Assembly (NCBI GenBank): GCA_963575745.1
Contig: CAUYUJ010014171.1
Location: forward strand, 672,186-736,185
Length of the DNA stretch: 64,000 nucleotides
Reading direction: 5' to 3'
Origin: Prorocentrum cordatum
Lineage: Eukaryota; Sar; Dinophyceae; Prorocentrales; Prorocentraceae
A program made the position numbers and the translations under genes. Position 1 is the first letter of the stretch, and each line of letters begins with the position of its first letter. The notes under the pieces were generated by a model. The model worked only from the letters and a program-made list of their open reading frames with translations. It did no database searches and had not been told where the DNA came from. This document shows, piece after piece, positions 42,177-53,539 of this stretch.

Positions 42177-42198
42177 CTTGAGCCAACATGGCCGCGTC
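42177..42198 (-). other. DinoSL relic on minus strand (18 of 22)
   Basis: Read on the minus strand: GACGCGGCCATG, then TTGGCTCAAG. Eighteen of 22 positions match the leader, including the last ten. The four differences are at positions 2, 5, 6 and 12. It is followed on that strand by TTCGAACCCC, then GTGTCGTGGGG, not by a GT donor. It marks the 5' end of the minus-strand LINE. Confidence 0.65.
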
Positions 42199-42407
42199 CT
42201 TTTTTCATACCCTTCCTTCCCCTCATTCCCCTCCTCCCCACTCCTTCTCCGCCCCTACTCAGCACATTTCTCCCTCCTCTCCTCACTCCTCCTTTGCTCC
42301 CCTCCTTTCCAGGGGTGGAGGGAGAGGGAGAGAAACGGAGGGAGAGACAGTGATTGAGAGGAGGGGGCGGGTAGCGGATGGATAGACGGAGTGAGATAGG
42401 GAGGAGA

Positions 42408-43580
42408 AGCTGGATGATGGTGGTCGTGATGGTTCTGATGATTTTACGGGTTATCAGGATGAGGGCGATGAGGACGATGGGGATGAGGAGTCGGTGGAGG
42501 AGGAGGAGGAGGAGGAGGGAACCGTGGACGTTGCACAGCGTCTTGCATCTCCCCCTTTTTCCAATTTCGTTAGAGCAGCTGCTGGCGTTAAGGCGTTGGT
42601 CTAGGATCAAGCCTCCCTCGATGAGAGCTCAAACTGTCGCTGCCCTCGTCCGGTCTGCCCGCCGCACCGCCCCCAAGTGGCAACATCTTTGGACAAACCT
42701 GCAGCGTAAAGCCCAGCGGGTGCTTCCCATGACCACTTGGCTTGGTGATGTATGGTCGCCGAGCCACTGGCAGCGTTTACCTATTTTGCAAGAGCTGGCG
42801 AGGGATTATTTGAGTTTCTCTGGTTTTGCGCGGCTCAGGTCCCGCGTGGCGATGGCGGTGAAGGCTCTGGGTGAAGCGTTGGCTGGAATCCAGCATGACC
42901 CTGTCCAGCGCACGTTTGCCAGATATCTTTCGTGCACGCTCTTGAAAGGATATCTTGCTCCCACGATCTTCAAGAGGACCATGCAAGCGGGCAGGACGGG
43001 TGCCCTCCAAGCAAATTGTCGCGGGAATATGTTGGCCGATGCTTCGAGAATGTTTGTTGCCCCCCCCTTGCATGGCAAAGTTCTGGTGTGTGCGGGGGGG
43101 CGATTGAGAGGAGGATGGTGCAGACCAATTGTACGTGCCAGCTTGGTTCCTGACGCGGTGGGCGCGCAACGTCACTATGTGTAGTGTCCATTGCTGTGGC
43201 GTGCCATTTTACTTGTCGGGTGTCCCCAGGTCCCGATCGAGGTTTTTCTGGACAGGAGATATTGGGCATCGCTCGTGCGATGACGGACCCGCACAGGCTC
43301 CTGGCGGTCCAAAGGCTGTGCTTGAGTTCTTACATGTATCACTCGAGCCGGGGGACCCTTGGGACCGATGAAAGCATGCTGCTGATGCATGCCCGTGCTG
43401 CCTGCTCACAGTTGCTGCAATAAGCTGAGATTGAGGCACGATGGCTGGTGAACTCATTCCGATCTACGCGTGCGGAGGAGGAGCGGGAGGAGGAGGCGCA
43501 GCGCCACAAAGCAGCCGTTATTCACTTACATTCCGCGTGTTCTGTTATTGGCCGTCTTAGCCCGTTTGGCCCGCCTCGGG
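42408..43580 (+). pseudogene. Hypothetical protein, broken frames
   Basis: Three protein-like parts lie in successive frames. The first is an acidic stretch (GYQDEGDEDDGDEESVEEEE, then TVDVAQRLASPPFSNF, 42413-42603, ending in TAG). The second is a 190-codon piece in the frame of 42378 (WQHLWTNLQRKAQRVLPM, RDYLSFSGFARLRSRVAM, FARYLSCTLLKGYLAP). The third is in the frame of 43184 (MTDPHRLLAVQRLCLSSYMY, then EARWLVNSFRSTRAEEERE). The third part is helical and charged. No family was recognised. Frame changes indicate a decayed gene, or introns I cannot place. Confidence 0.4.
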
Positions 43581-43689
43581 TAGAGGATGGATGAGGTGCA
43601 TCATCTATTCCATGTGATGGCGAGGCAAGACGCCGGAGGGAGGATTCTAAGGAGGACGCGTATGATGGACGGAAGACGACGGCGACGAG

Positions 43690-44598
43690 GATGAGGGTGA
43701 GGATGAGGATGAGGAGGATGATGATTATGGTAATGGTGGTGATGATGATGGTGACGGTGATGAGGTTGATGATGATAGTGATGGTGTTGATGGTGATGAT
43801 GATGGTGGTTGTGGCGGTGGCGATGCTGGTGATGTTGCTGCTGTTGGTGATGATGATGGTGATGATGATGATGATGATGATAAGGATGAGTGGGACCAGT
43901 GCCATGATGTGAGAGTGAGCATTTCATGTGCGGAAGGATGATAAGGAATGCCTGTTGTGATGATGCATACGACGGTGATGATGACGAAGTCTATGTACGA
44001 TGATGGGATGATGCTGATGGTGGTGGTCATGATGGTGATGATGGTGCTGGTGATGATGGTGATGGTGACAGTTAGAGGATGGTCATGACAAGGACGACCC
44101 TGCTAATGCGGGGGTGTGAGGAGAAGGCGATATGGGGATGCTGAACATGACGATGATGACGACGCTGACGATGTCTACGACGACGACGTTGATGATGATG
44201 ATATTGAGAATCATCATCATGCTGGTGATGATGGTGGTTATGATGCTGATGATGCGTATTAAGCTGCTTCTGTTTATGATGAGGAAGGGGATGATAAGTA
44301 TGGGTGGGACCAGGAACATGATTTGAGCGTGAGCATGCCCCGTGGGCGGGAGGATGATAAGGACTGAGTGTGGCGATGATGTATATGATGGTGATGATGA
44401 CGATGACGATGCGGCCGAGTCTCACGATGATGGTTTTGGTGGTGGTCCTGGTGGTCATGATGGGAATGAAGGTGGTGACGATGACAATGAGATGATGGTC
44501 ATGATGATGAGGATTATGATGATACTAATGCTGATGTTGATGATAATGACCACGGTGGAGACGACGACGATGGTGATGATGATGATGCAGATGATGCA

Positions 44599-44665
<67 letters not shown>

Positions 44666-44714
44666 TGAATGATGATGCTCATGATGAGGAGGAGGACGAC
44701 GATGGTGATGATGC

Positions 44715-44764
<50 letters not shown>

Positions 44765-44790
44765 TTGTTGGTGACGACGAGTTCGATAAT
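43690..44790 (+). repeat. GAT/ATG microsatellite, 1.1 kb, with 415-bp higher-order repeat
   Basis: Interrupted GAT repeats with pure blocks at 44600-44665 and 44715-44763. A non-simple segment recurs: GTGGGACCAGTGCCATGAT at about 43889 and GTGGGACCAGGAACATGAT at about 44305, each followed by GAGCGTGAGCAT or GAGAGTGAGCAT and AGGATGATAAGGA. The array therefore expanded in units of about 415 bp. Confidence 0.85.
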
Positions 44791-44799
44791 GGTGACGAC

Positions 44800-44900
44800 G
44801 ATGAGGGGGAGGATGGGGGAGGAGGAAGAGGAGGCAGAGGAGGAGGAGGAGGAGGAGGAGGAGGAGGAGGAGGAGTAGAGGGAGGAGGAACCGGGCGAGG
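44800..44900 (+). repeat. (GGA)n tract
   Basis: GGA repeats continuing the previous block. Confidence 0.93.
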
Positions 44901-46650
44901 GTGAGGCGGAGGAGCGGCAGGCTGGGGGCAGACAGTGAAGGTGGGAGCCGCCGTCGTGACCCCGCCCGTCGCGCAGGACTGCTCCGCGTTTGCGGCCGTC
45001 CCCTCGCAGCAGATCCTCCCCGCGGTCGTTCACCACGCAGCTTCCTTTGGTGCCCCGCCCGCCGCGCGGGAACGGGGAGGGCATCGTCTTGAGCGCGCGG
45101 CCAGCGGTATCCTCAGACACTTGCGACGCAACAAAAATCCCGACGTGTTTTTGGCCTCCCTTCCATCGTGTGAGGGGACAGTGTATAGTGGCAGTGCGAG
45201 TCGTTTCACTTTGCGGGCTGAGACGTGGTAACACTGCGTGGGGGCTGTGGCCCTAGCAACGGCTCAGGATGGAGAGAACTGGCCAACTGGCCCCAAGGAA
45301 GTTATCGATATCCTCGGGGCCGACGCCACGAGAGAGTTGCAGCGTCGGAGGTGAAGGGAGGCGGGGGTCATCGGATCAGCTGCATGCAGATGGACTTCCC
45401 GGCACCTCCTGGCGCCGGGAGGGACTCGCGACGCTGGGAGGATCTGGCAGGGACCATGAAGGCGCCCAGCGGCGAAGCCCAAACCAGTTGCGAGCAGCAG
45501 ATGTCATACCCCAAGTCCGTCGTTTTTTTTGTCAACGTCGACCCCCAGGCGTCTCGAAGCGTTCCCTCGGACCGGCTCTTCATTCCGGGCCGTTTCTTGG
45601 CGGTCCCGGGCTCGGTAAGGCTCCTGCGTGTCTCCTCCGCCCGAGATTGGGGACATCTAGGCGGCAGCGGGCGAGCGAGGGCTCTGGGACGCCGCCCGCG
45701 CCAGCGGGCCGCGGCAGTCCTCGGCAGTCCTCTCGGGGCGTCCGCGGGGCTCTCCTGCAGCAGGCCGGGAGCTTGTCACCACCCACCGACCCACCCCAAC
45801 CCAACCCGAAGGCCTCAATTTGACCTCCATTTTCAGTATGGGGGGGTCGGGGGACATTGAGAAAACACATCTGGAACCTGTAATTACCCCCCCCAACCCG
45901 AAATTCGGATCTTCGGGTCGGGTTGGGGTGGCCTGGGGGTGGCTTGGTAGGTAGTCAGCTTGGTGAGGGTCCTGAGATTGCAGGACGGTGCTGTGCGGAT
46001 GCCCTGGCTGTGGTCGTGGGTCACGTAGTGGCTCGGAATCCGGCCCGTGCTGGGTGCCAGGGAGGACAATCTGGAGAGCGCTCCTCGTCGACGGGTCGAC
46101 GGAGCATTGCCGTGAAGCGAGCTGGTCTTGAGGGAAATCGGTTCCGATGTTTTTCGCAAGTTTCGGGCCCCCGAGGCATTCCCAGGGCCCCAGGGCCGTC
46201 AGAAAACAGCTCACGACGAGCAGCTGGTCCTGGGAACTGGTCCTTGGGAAAGCCCACAGGTTCAGGACCCGTTGCCCTCACGACCCGTTTGTTTCGATGA
46301 TCCTCAGGACGTGTATGAGCCCAACGTGTGTGTTACCCCGTCCAGCCCAAACCGCCTGCGCCGTATCGAAATGCTTCGATGAACAAGCACGCGTTGGTGC
46401 TGACACACGTTTTGAGGATCACTGCCAATAATGATATCGAATACGCCTACAGCGAATCACCGCCGCCCCGTGTCTTTTGGAAGCGCCCATGTGGCCTTCT
46501 GGCCAGAGCTCGGCCACGCTATCGGACTGGGTGTTCCTCCAGTCATTGTCGGAACCTTTCGGAGAATACTTGAGGCAGGAAGGGGAAGAGGATCAGAGGG
46601 AGTAAACAGGAGGATGAGGAGGAGGAGGAGGAGGCCTCTTCAGAGCTTTC
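44900..46650. other. Unassigned GC-rich region
   Basis: Several overlapping open frames on both strands, none with a recognisable domain. It contains the inverted repeat at 45774-45955. AGGATGAGGAGGAGG at 46610 starts a short purine tract. Confidence 0.45.
45774..45955. repeat. Inverted repeat, about 50-bp arms
   Basis: The left arm holds CACCCCAACCCAACCCGAAG and GCCTCAATTTG. The right arm, reversed and complemented, holds CACCCCAACCCGACCCGAAG and ATCCGAATTTCG. The loop of about 70 bp contains poly-G and poly-C runs that can pair with each other. The shape is MITE-like. I saw no target duplication. Confidence 0.6.
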
Positions 46651-46659
46651 GGGGCACTC

Positions 46660-47270
46660 TTAGAACCTCATGGGCGCCTCCTGGAGGCCCCTTGATGGCC
46701 TCTTGGAGGCCCACTTGGGCCTCGTCGGTGCGGGCGTTATGCAATTTCCGATTGTCTGACGCCCTTGGAAGCACTTATGGGGGCCTCTGGGCCGACTTGG
46801 GGCCCTCTTGGGGCGCTGCAGGGCCGTCTTGAAGGCCATCGTGGGCGTCTCTACTGGGTCGCTCTCCTGGGTCGTCTCAGGGTTCTTTGGCCGTCAAAAG
46901 GCCATCTTGGAGGCCTCTTGGTCGTTCTTGGGGCCTTCTTGGTGGCCTCTTGGGCCGTCTTGGGCCGTCGGAAATCCGAAAAGGAGCACATGCCAAAGTC
47001 TTTCAAAACTTGCAGCATACAAGTGATTTGGACATCTTCCGGTCTTCGTGTAGATCCTCTTGAAGGTCTCTTGGGCCGTCTTGGAACCCCCTCTTGTGGG
47101 CCTCTTGGGCCATCTTGGAACATCTTTGGGCCATCTTTGGCCGTCTTGGGTGCACGTCGGCCCGTCTTGGAGACATCTTGGGGCCATCCTGGGCTCTTTT
47201 GGGACCATCGCAGCCGTCTTGGAGGCATCTTGAAGGCCATCTTGGGCCATCTTGGCCGTCTTGAAAACCA
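46660..47270 (+). repeat. Repeat family D, copy 2
   Basis: Degenerate TTGGGCCGTCTTGG, GGCCTCTTGGGC and GGGGCCATCCTGG units over 600 bp, interrupted near 46975-47060 by unique sequence. Confidence 0.8.
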
Positions 47271-47399
47271 GTCGTCCCGTTTTTACCGGCCTTCGCGGGG
47301 CCAGCGCATGAGGCCGAGACTCCATCGGGCACATTTAAAAAGGACCATAGTCATTCCAACGTCCAGCACGCCGTGCACCCCTGTGGCAAGCACAGGGGG

Positions 47400-47640
47400 C
47401 GGCGGATGACAGAAAGCGCGCCCAGCGTGCGATCCGTTAGCTGGGAGACATGAAGGGAGAGTTTAAGGTTGGCAGGCGGGGCCCCAGGGATGACGGAAAG
47501 CGCGCTCAGCGTGCGCTCCGTTCGCCGGAAGAGATGGAACCAGGGGGAGGTTTGCCCAGGGATGACGGACAGCGCGCTCAGCGCGTGGTCCGTCAGTCGG
47601 AAGAAATTCAACCAGGGGGAGCTTGAGGGGGTTGGCATAG
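47400..47640 (+). repeat. About 75-bp tandem repeat, three units
   Basis: GGATGACGGAAAGCGCGCTC, then AGCGTGCGCTCCGTT and CCAGGGGGAG, begin units near 47404, 47489 and 47561. Confidence 0.75.
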
Positions 47641-47839
47641 GGATCTGCAGGGATCTGATAACTGAAATTGCGATGTCGCTTGGGACATCTTCGATGAGTT
47701 TAACTGAATTGGGATCGCTCTCGGAAGGCTTCAAGACGGCCCAACCTAGCCCAGCAATATTTCCCTAGTACCCCCCCAAACACGCCCCACTCGCCCCCCC
47801 CCCAAAAAAAAGCGCAACTGTTACTTGGGACGTCCTCGC

Positions 47840-48545
47840 GATATACTGAGATGTTGACGGCATCGCTCTTGCCCAAAATGCCGATCTCGCTAGGGACATC
47901 CCCCCACACAAGTGAAATGCTGTCGACGTCGTCTTGATCTTGGTCTTGCCCCACATTGCGATTTAGCCAGGGACATCCCCACACAATTGAGATGATGTCT
48001 ACATCACTAGTTCCCAAAATATGCGGTTTAGCTGGGGGCATCCTCGCAACAATAAGATGTCGACGTCGTCTTGGTCTCGGCCTTGGCCATCGCCTGTGCC
48101 CCGAATGACGATGACGCTAAGGACATCCTCAAGCAACTTAGGTGTTATCGGCGCCGTCGGGGTTTTGGTCTTGCCCACACTGGCGACTTCGTTATGGGCA
48201 TCTTCAACATATTACACGTTGTCGACATCGTCTTGGCATCGATCTTGTCCAGAATGCTGATTTCGCTCAGGACACCCTCAAGCACATGATATGTTGTCGA
48301 CGTCGTCTTGGTCTCGGTCTTGCTCAAACTTGCGAGCTCGCTAGGGGCATCCCCACAACAATGAGAGAGATGATATCGACGTCGTCGTGGTCTCGGTCTG
48401 TCCGAACATGGTGATTTCGTCAAGGACATCTTCAATCAATAACATGTTATCGACATCGTCTTGGCATCGCTCTTGCCCAGCATGGCGATTTCGCTAGGGG
48501 CATCTTCACAATAATGAGATGTTGTCGACGTTGTCTCGGTACCGC
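47840..48545 (+). repeat. About 73-bp tandem array, nine units
   Basis: Units contain GATGTTGTCGACGTCGTCTT, GGTCTCGGTCTTGCCC and GCGATTTCGCTAGGGGCATC. They run from about 47848 to 48533 with a 70-80 bp period. Confidence 0.8.
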
Positions 48546-48730
48546 TCTAAGACGGCCCATGAGGCTCCAACACGGATTCCCAGACGGCTCAAGAGGGCCC
48601 GAAGACGGCCCAAGAGTCTCCCAATATTGCCTTTGAGGGCCCCACGATCCCCCAAATATGCGACAAGAGCGAGAGGCAGAGAGGACGCGCCAACACACAG
48701 TAAGTTGCGCGTCCCGTCCCAGGGCCAAGC

Positions 48731-51113
48731 AGGTAATGGAAAGAGCGAGGTACGAGTGATGACGTTCTGGTGTGGGCGAAGCCCTAAAGGGAGGGGTTAC
48801 AGGGGAGGGGGGAGGGTTGGAAGGATGCGGTGTAATGGCCGTATTCGAGTTTTCCCTAGGGTTGTTGTATATATTTTTCGGGTTCCCCCCCAAGACGGCC
48901 CAAGAGCGCTCCAAGAGAGCCCAAGATCGCCCAAGACGGCCCAAGAGGCCCCCAAGAGGCCCCCAAGAGGCGCCCAAGATGCGTCCCAAGAGGGCCCCAA
49001 GAGGCCAGAATCATTGATTTTCATTGGGGGAACGTGCATTTTTAGCATATGCGGCTTTTCGGCTTTCATGGCGTTGACGACGGCCCAAGAGGCCCCCAAG
49101 ACCGCCCCAAGACGACCCAAGAGGCTCCCAAGGGGCCCCCCAAACGGCCCAAGAGGGCACCAAGAAGGCCCAAGAGGAGCCCAAGACGGGTAAAGAGGGC
49201 CCCAAGACGGCCCCAAGAGGGGGACCACGAACCGACAAGTCCAGCTTTTCGCCCCAAGACGCTCCCAGGAGGCCCCAAGATCCCCCCAAGAAGCCCCAAG
49301 AGGCCCCCAAGAGGTCCCAAGAGGGCCCCAAGAGGCCAAAATCATTGATTTCCTATAGGAAAAAAAGGCGCATTTTTTAGCATACACGGCTTTTCGGCTT
49401 TCACTGCGTTGAAGACGGTCCAAGAGGCCCCACAGATCGCCCCAAGACGGCCCAAGAGGCTCCCAAGAGGCGTCCAAAACGGCCTCAGAGGGCGCCAAGA
49501 CGGCCCAAGCGGCGCCCGAGAGGGCCCCAAGACGGCCCCAAGAGGGGGACCACGAACCGAAAAGTCTAGCCTTTCGCCCCAAGACTTCCCCCAGGAGGCC
49601 CCAAGAGCCCCCCAAGAAGCCCCAAGAGGCCCCCAAGAGGCCTCCAAAAGGATTCTAAAAGGGCCACAATAGGACTCCCAAGAAGGCCCAGAGAAGCCAA
49701 ATAAAGAGCGATCGGTAACGCAAAAAAGCTCTTCACACCAAGGCTCCCAAGAGCGAACGGTGACGTAAACAAGCTGATAAGACCAAGGCTCCCAGCAGAG
49801 AGCGGTGACGTAACAAGTTCCTGACACCAAGGCCCAGCCAAGGCTCAGGAACGGGCGGCAACGCAACAATTTCTGAACACCAAGTCTCCCAAGAGCGAGG
49901 GGTGACGTAACAAGCTCTCAACGCCAAGGCTCCCAGTACGAACGGTGGTGTGAGTAATTCCGGTTTCTGTTTCTGAAGTGCTCTTTCCGTTTCTGTGCCG
50001 GGCCAGGTAACGGAAACAGCGAGGTACGAGTGATGACGTTTTGGTGTGGGCGAAGCCCTAAAGGGAGGGGATTCCAGGGGAGGGGGGTGGGCCGGGGGAA
50101 TGAGTGTTAATGGCTGTTTTCGGGTTTTCCCTTTGGTTTTTGTATGTTTTTCGGGTTCTCCCCTTTTCCGTCACAGAAGAGCCCAAGACAGCCCAAGACA
50201 GCCCCAGGACGTCCCAAGAGGCCTCCCAGACGCCCCAAGAGGCGCCCAAGAGGCGTCCCAAGAGGGCCCCAAGAGGCCAAAATCATTGATTTTCCATAGG
50301 AAAACGTGCATTTTTAGCATACGCGTGTTTTCGATTTTCACGGCGTTGACGACGGCCCAAGAGGCCCCCAAGACCGCCCCAAGACGGCCCAAGAGGCTCC
50401 CAAGAGGCCCCCAAAACGGCCCAAGGGGGCCCCAAGACGGCACAAGAGGCGCTCAATACGGCCAAAGAGGGTCCAAGACGGCCCCAAGAGGGGGACCACG
50501 AACCGAAAAGTCTAGCCTTTCGCCCCAAGACTTCCCCCAGGAGGCCCCAAGAGCCCCCCAACAAGCCCCAAGAGGCCCCCACGAGGCGTCCCAAGAGGGC
50601 CCCAAGAGGCCAAAATCATTGATTTCCTATAGGAAAAAGGTACATGTTTAGCATACACTGCTTTTCGGCTTTCACGGCGTTGAAGAAGGTCCAAGAGGCC
50701 CCCAAGACCGCCCCAAGACGGCCCAAGAGGCTCCCAAGAGGCCCCCAAAACGGCCCAAGGGGGCCCCAAGACGGCCCAAGCGGCGCCCAATGCGGCCAAA
50801 GAGGGCCCCAAGACGGCCCCAAGAGGGGGACCACGAACCGAAAAGTCTAGCCTTTCGCCTCAAGACTTCCCCCAGGAGGCCCCAAGAGCCCCCCAAGAAG
50901 CCCCAAGAGGCCCCCAAGAGGCCCCAAAGGGGCTCGAAAAGGGCCGCAATAGGACTCCCAAGAAGGCCCAGAGAAGCCAAATAAAGAGCGATCGGTAACG
51001 CAAAAAAGCTCTACACACCAAGGCTCCCAAGAGCGAACGGTGACGTAAACAAGCTGATAAGACCAAGGCTCCCAGCAGGGAGCGATGACGGAACAAGTTC
51101 CTGACACCATTTA
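48731..51113 (+). repeat. 1.27-kb tandem duplication of family D modules
   Basis: GAGGTACGAGTGATGACGTT (48748 and 50021), AATCATTGATTTTC (49009 and 50281) and AGAAGGCCCAGAGAAGCC (49681 and 50961) all recur 1270-1280 bp apart. Inside each copy a subunit of about 330 bp (AAAATCATTGATTTCCTATA, GCTTTTCGGCTTTCACGG, then CCAAGAGGCCCCCAAGACCG units) is itself repeated. Between the copies lies a 57-bp repeat. Confidence 0.85.
49690..49960 (+). repeat. 57-bp tandem repeat, five units
   Basis: Units AAGGCTCCCAAGAGCGAACG, then GTGACGTAACAAGCT, occur near 49738, 49790, 49840, 49885 and 49930. A shorter copy of two to three units ends the second duplicate at 51000-51110. Confidence 0.7.
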
Positions 51114-51366
51114 GGTCCCTGGAGATCCCTGGAGGTCCCATGGCCCCTGGAGGTTTCCCGGGGTCTCCCCATACCTCCTCGCGTCGTGAAGAATCACGAC
51201 GGACAGTTTCTGGCAGTTGTCATTTCTGTGGGGGCCTTGGGCAGGGTCCAGGGCTGCCAAAAAACGACTCGGGATAACAAAACGGTCCCCAGGAGGCGTT
51301 GCGCTGAAGGAGTGGGGTTCTCTTGATTGCGCGCGCCATCTGCCCGCGGGCCCGTCGCTTCCGCTC

Positions 51367-52306
51367 GGGCGGAGCCGGCGTTCCGCCAAGACTGTTGGAG
51401 AGGCCTGACGGCCGGTGCCGCCGACCCTGATCGAAAGGGCTAGGGGTGGGGGGAGGAAGCGGAGGATGAGGAGGAGGAGGAGGAGGAGGAGGAGGAGGAG
51501 GAGGAGGAGGAGGAGGAGGAGGAGGAGGAGGAGGAGCAGGGAGGAGGAGGAGGAGAGGAGGAGGAGGAGGAGGAGGAGGAGGGGAGGAGAGGAGGAGGGG
51601 AGGAGGAGAGGAGGAGGAGGAGGAGAGGAGGAGGAGGAGCAGGAGGAGGAGCAGGAGGAGGAGGAGAGAGAGGAGGAGGATGAGGAAGGAGGGAGGAGGA
51701 GAGAGGAGGAGGAGGAGGAGGAGGAGGAGGAGGAGGAGGAGGAGGAGGAAGTGCATCCTTTGTGTGCCCGCTCGAAGAAAGTGCGCCCCGGGAGTGTGAT
51801 ATTCTGACTTGGGGCGTGCTCCCGGAAGAGGAAGAAGTGCATCTCGGGCGTGCCCGTTCGAGGAAAACGCGCCCTAGGGGGGTGGTATTTTGACTCGGGG
51901 CCCGCTCCCGGGACGCCTCTGCGGGAGGAGGAGGAGGAGGAGGAGGAGGAGAAGGAGGAGAGGAGCAGGAGGAGGGGGAGGAGGAAAAGGAGGAGGAGGA
52001 GGACCAGGAGGAGGAGGAAGTGCATCCCGTGCGTGCCCGCTCGAGGAAAATCCGCCCCGGCGGGCGTCGTATCTGCCCCGGGACCCCCCCCCCCTCCCCC
52101 CCTCCCCCCCCCCCCCTGCGGGGAAGGGATCAAAGGGAAGGGGTTTCCCTTCGACTCCACTACGACGTCGTTTAATTTCGCTTTAGATAGCGCGCTTGAG
52201 GAGGAGAGCCCTGGGAGGGGGAGAACGGAGACGACGGAGACGACGAGTCGAACGGAGAAGCCCCTCACACACGCCGACAGGGCGGAGCCGGCGTTCCGCC
52301 AAGACT
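51367..52306 (+). repeat. 27-bp direct repeats flanking a GGA-rich segment
   Basis: GGGCGGAGCCGGCGTTCCGC, then CAAGACT, is exact at 51367-51393 and 52280-52306. Between them lie (GGA)n at 51465-51750 and 51925-52020, and three copies of a GTGCATC, GTGCCCGCTCGA, CGCCCC module (51750, 51838 and 52020). Confidence 0.8.
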
Positions 52307-52309
52307 ATT

Positions 52310-53100
52310 TGCCGGACGTTTCGCCCCGTCTTGCCCGGAAGCTCGCGGTTGGCATCCGTGCGGGCTTGAGCTGCCCCCCAGTCGGGCTGGCGCAGCTCAC
52401 CTTTCTGTCTAGTGCTTCGTTGAGTTACGTGATCGGAATCTGTGGCAGTGATGTCGGCCGCAATTGGCCTTTCTCCTCTGTTTCGGCAGGAGGCGCTGTA
52501 CAGGTATTGCTGATTCGCCCTCTCTCCTCCTTGCGTTCCTGTCCATGTCAGTGATGGTTGCAGGTTTTGCAGCGTTTCGGGCCACCTGGGATGCATTACC
52601 CATCGTCGTGGACCTCCTCTCCTGCGGCTGTTTCTTTTGTGCTCGACTGGGGTGTCTCGGGTACGCAGTCTAATACTTGCCACTCCCCCTCGAACTGCGC
52701 ATATGCTGTGGAGGTCCCAGCCGCTGGTCATTGTCGCGCGGCTCTGGCGATTTGCCTGTCGGGCTCTCAATGTATATGATTGTCCTGTGCGCTGCCCTTC
52801 CCAGCAGGGCAGGACCTCGGGGTCCACCTCACGGGCACAGTGAGGTTGCCATGGCACTGTGTAGCAAGTTGTGATGATCCAGTTGTGGCCGAGGCCCTCA
52901 GACCCCTGGAGGCTCCAAAAGGTCCCCTGGAGGAGGTCGAGGGGTCTGGGTCTATGAGGGTTCATGGAGGGCCCAGGCCCCACAAAGGGGAAAAGGCTTC
53001 CAGAACCCTGGATGACCGATCCTCGAAGTGGCGGCGCGCGATTCGGCTTTCTGAGAAGGACTCAACAGGGGCCAGAAAAGTAAAACACCTTGTAGTCTAG
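52310..53100 (+). other. Unassigned region
   Basis: No domain was recognised in the open frames of either strand. It may be intronic to the gene whose S1 exon follows. Confidence 0.4.
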
Positions 53101-53230
53101 AACGTCGTCGTCGCGCTCATCGTCGTCGTCGTCGTCGTCGTGCTCGTCGTCGCCGTCGTCGTCGTCCTCAACGTCGCCGCCGCTGTCGTCGACCTGGGCG
53201 CCGTTGTTGTCACCGCCGCCGTCGTGGACC
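53101..53230 (+). repeat. (CGT)n/(GTC)n tract
   Basis: GTC/CGT triplets directly upstream of the S1 exon. Confidence 0.85.
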
Positions 53231-53235
53231 GAGAG

Positions 53236-53363
53236 GCGTCTACGTGACCGTGTCGCCGCCGGAGGCGGGCCACGGCCCCCCGGCGCTGGGCCTCGCGCAC
53301 CTCACGGAGCTCGGCGGCGTGGACGTGGGGTCGCTCCAGCCTGGGCGGCCCGTGGACGTCCAG
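53236..53363 (+). CDS. S1 RNA-binding domain, exon 1 of two seen
   Basis: The reading frame gives G-V-Y-V-T-V, a Pro-rich loop, then GLAHLTELGGVDVG and SLQPGRPVDVQ. This is the order of an S1 domain: an aromatic-flanked strand, the GL(V/A)H-xS/T-EL signature and the L-x-P-G-x-x-V-x-V strand. The exon ends at CAG 53361-53363 in phase 0, followed by GTCACC as donor. The upstream acceptor is uncertain (AG at 53234-53235 is my choice). S1 domains bind RNA in translation, rRNA processing and decay factors. Which gene this is cannot be told from one domain. Confidence 0.6.
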
Positions 53364-53539
53364 GTCACCGCCAGCTGTCGCGCCGCCCCGCTCCGCGCAG
53401 GGACGACGCTCGAGGGGGGGGGAGGATGGAAAGGAGGGTGCAGACAAGCTAGGTGCGTTCGCGCCATATTTGACATCATACCCCTCCCACCCCTTACCAT
53501 TGCGTAGAGCCCTTTTCTATCAGCGCAGTAGGCTGCTGA

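Larger units (their letters stand above)
36970..42198 (-). mobile_element. Minus-strand LINE remnant with SL relic at its 5' end
   Basis: Reading leftward from 42198 the element shows: SL relic (42198-42177), coiled-coil ORF1 start (41643), unreadable middle (40.7-39.0 kb), RT C-terminal segment (about 38.75-38.55 kb), RNase H-like YTD (37820) and zinc ribbon (about 37149-37071). Spacings between the last three (0.85 and 0.67 kb) match those of the plus-strand LINE at 60.5-62.3 kb (0.89 and 0.78 kb), which supports the same family. Many stops and frameshifts make it dead. A 115-bp tandem repeat (40330-40790) lies inside it. Confidence 0.65.

Noticed and set aside
42165-42190. GGGGTTCGAACTTG resembling a tRNA B box
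   Set aside because: The flanking bases cannot pair as a T stem, and no acceptor or anticodon stem was found. It is the end of the leader relic.
53204-53215. Third GTCACCGCC copy upstream of the S1 exon as a splice boundary
   Set aside because: It lies in a GTC/GCC triplet tract where the word can arise by chance, and its use would not keep the S1 frame.
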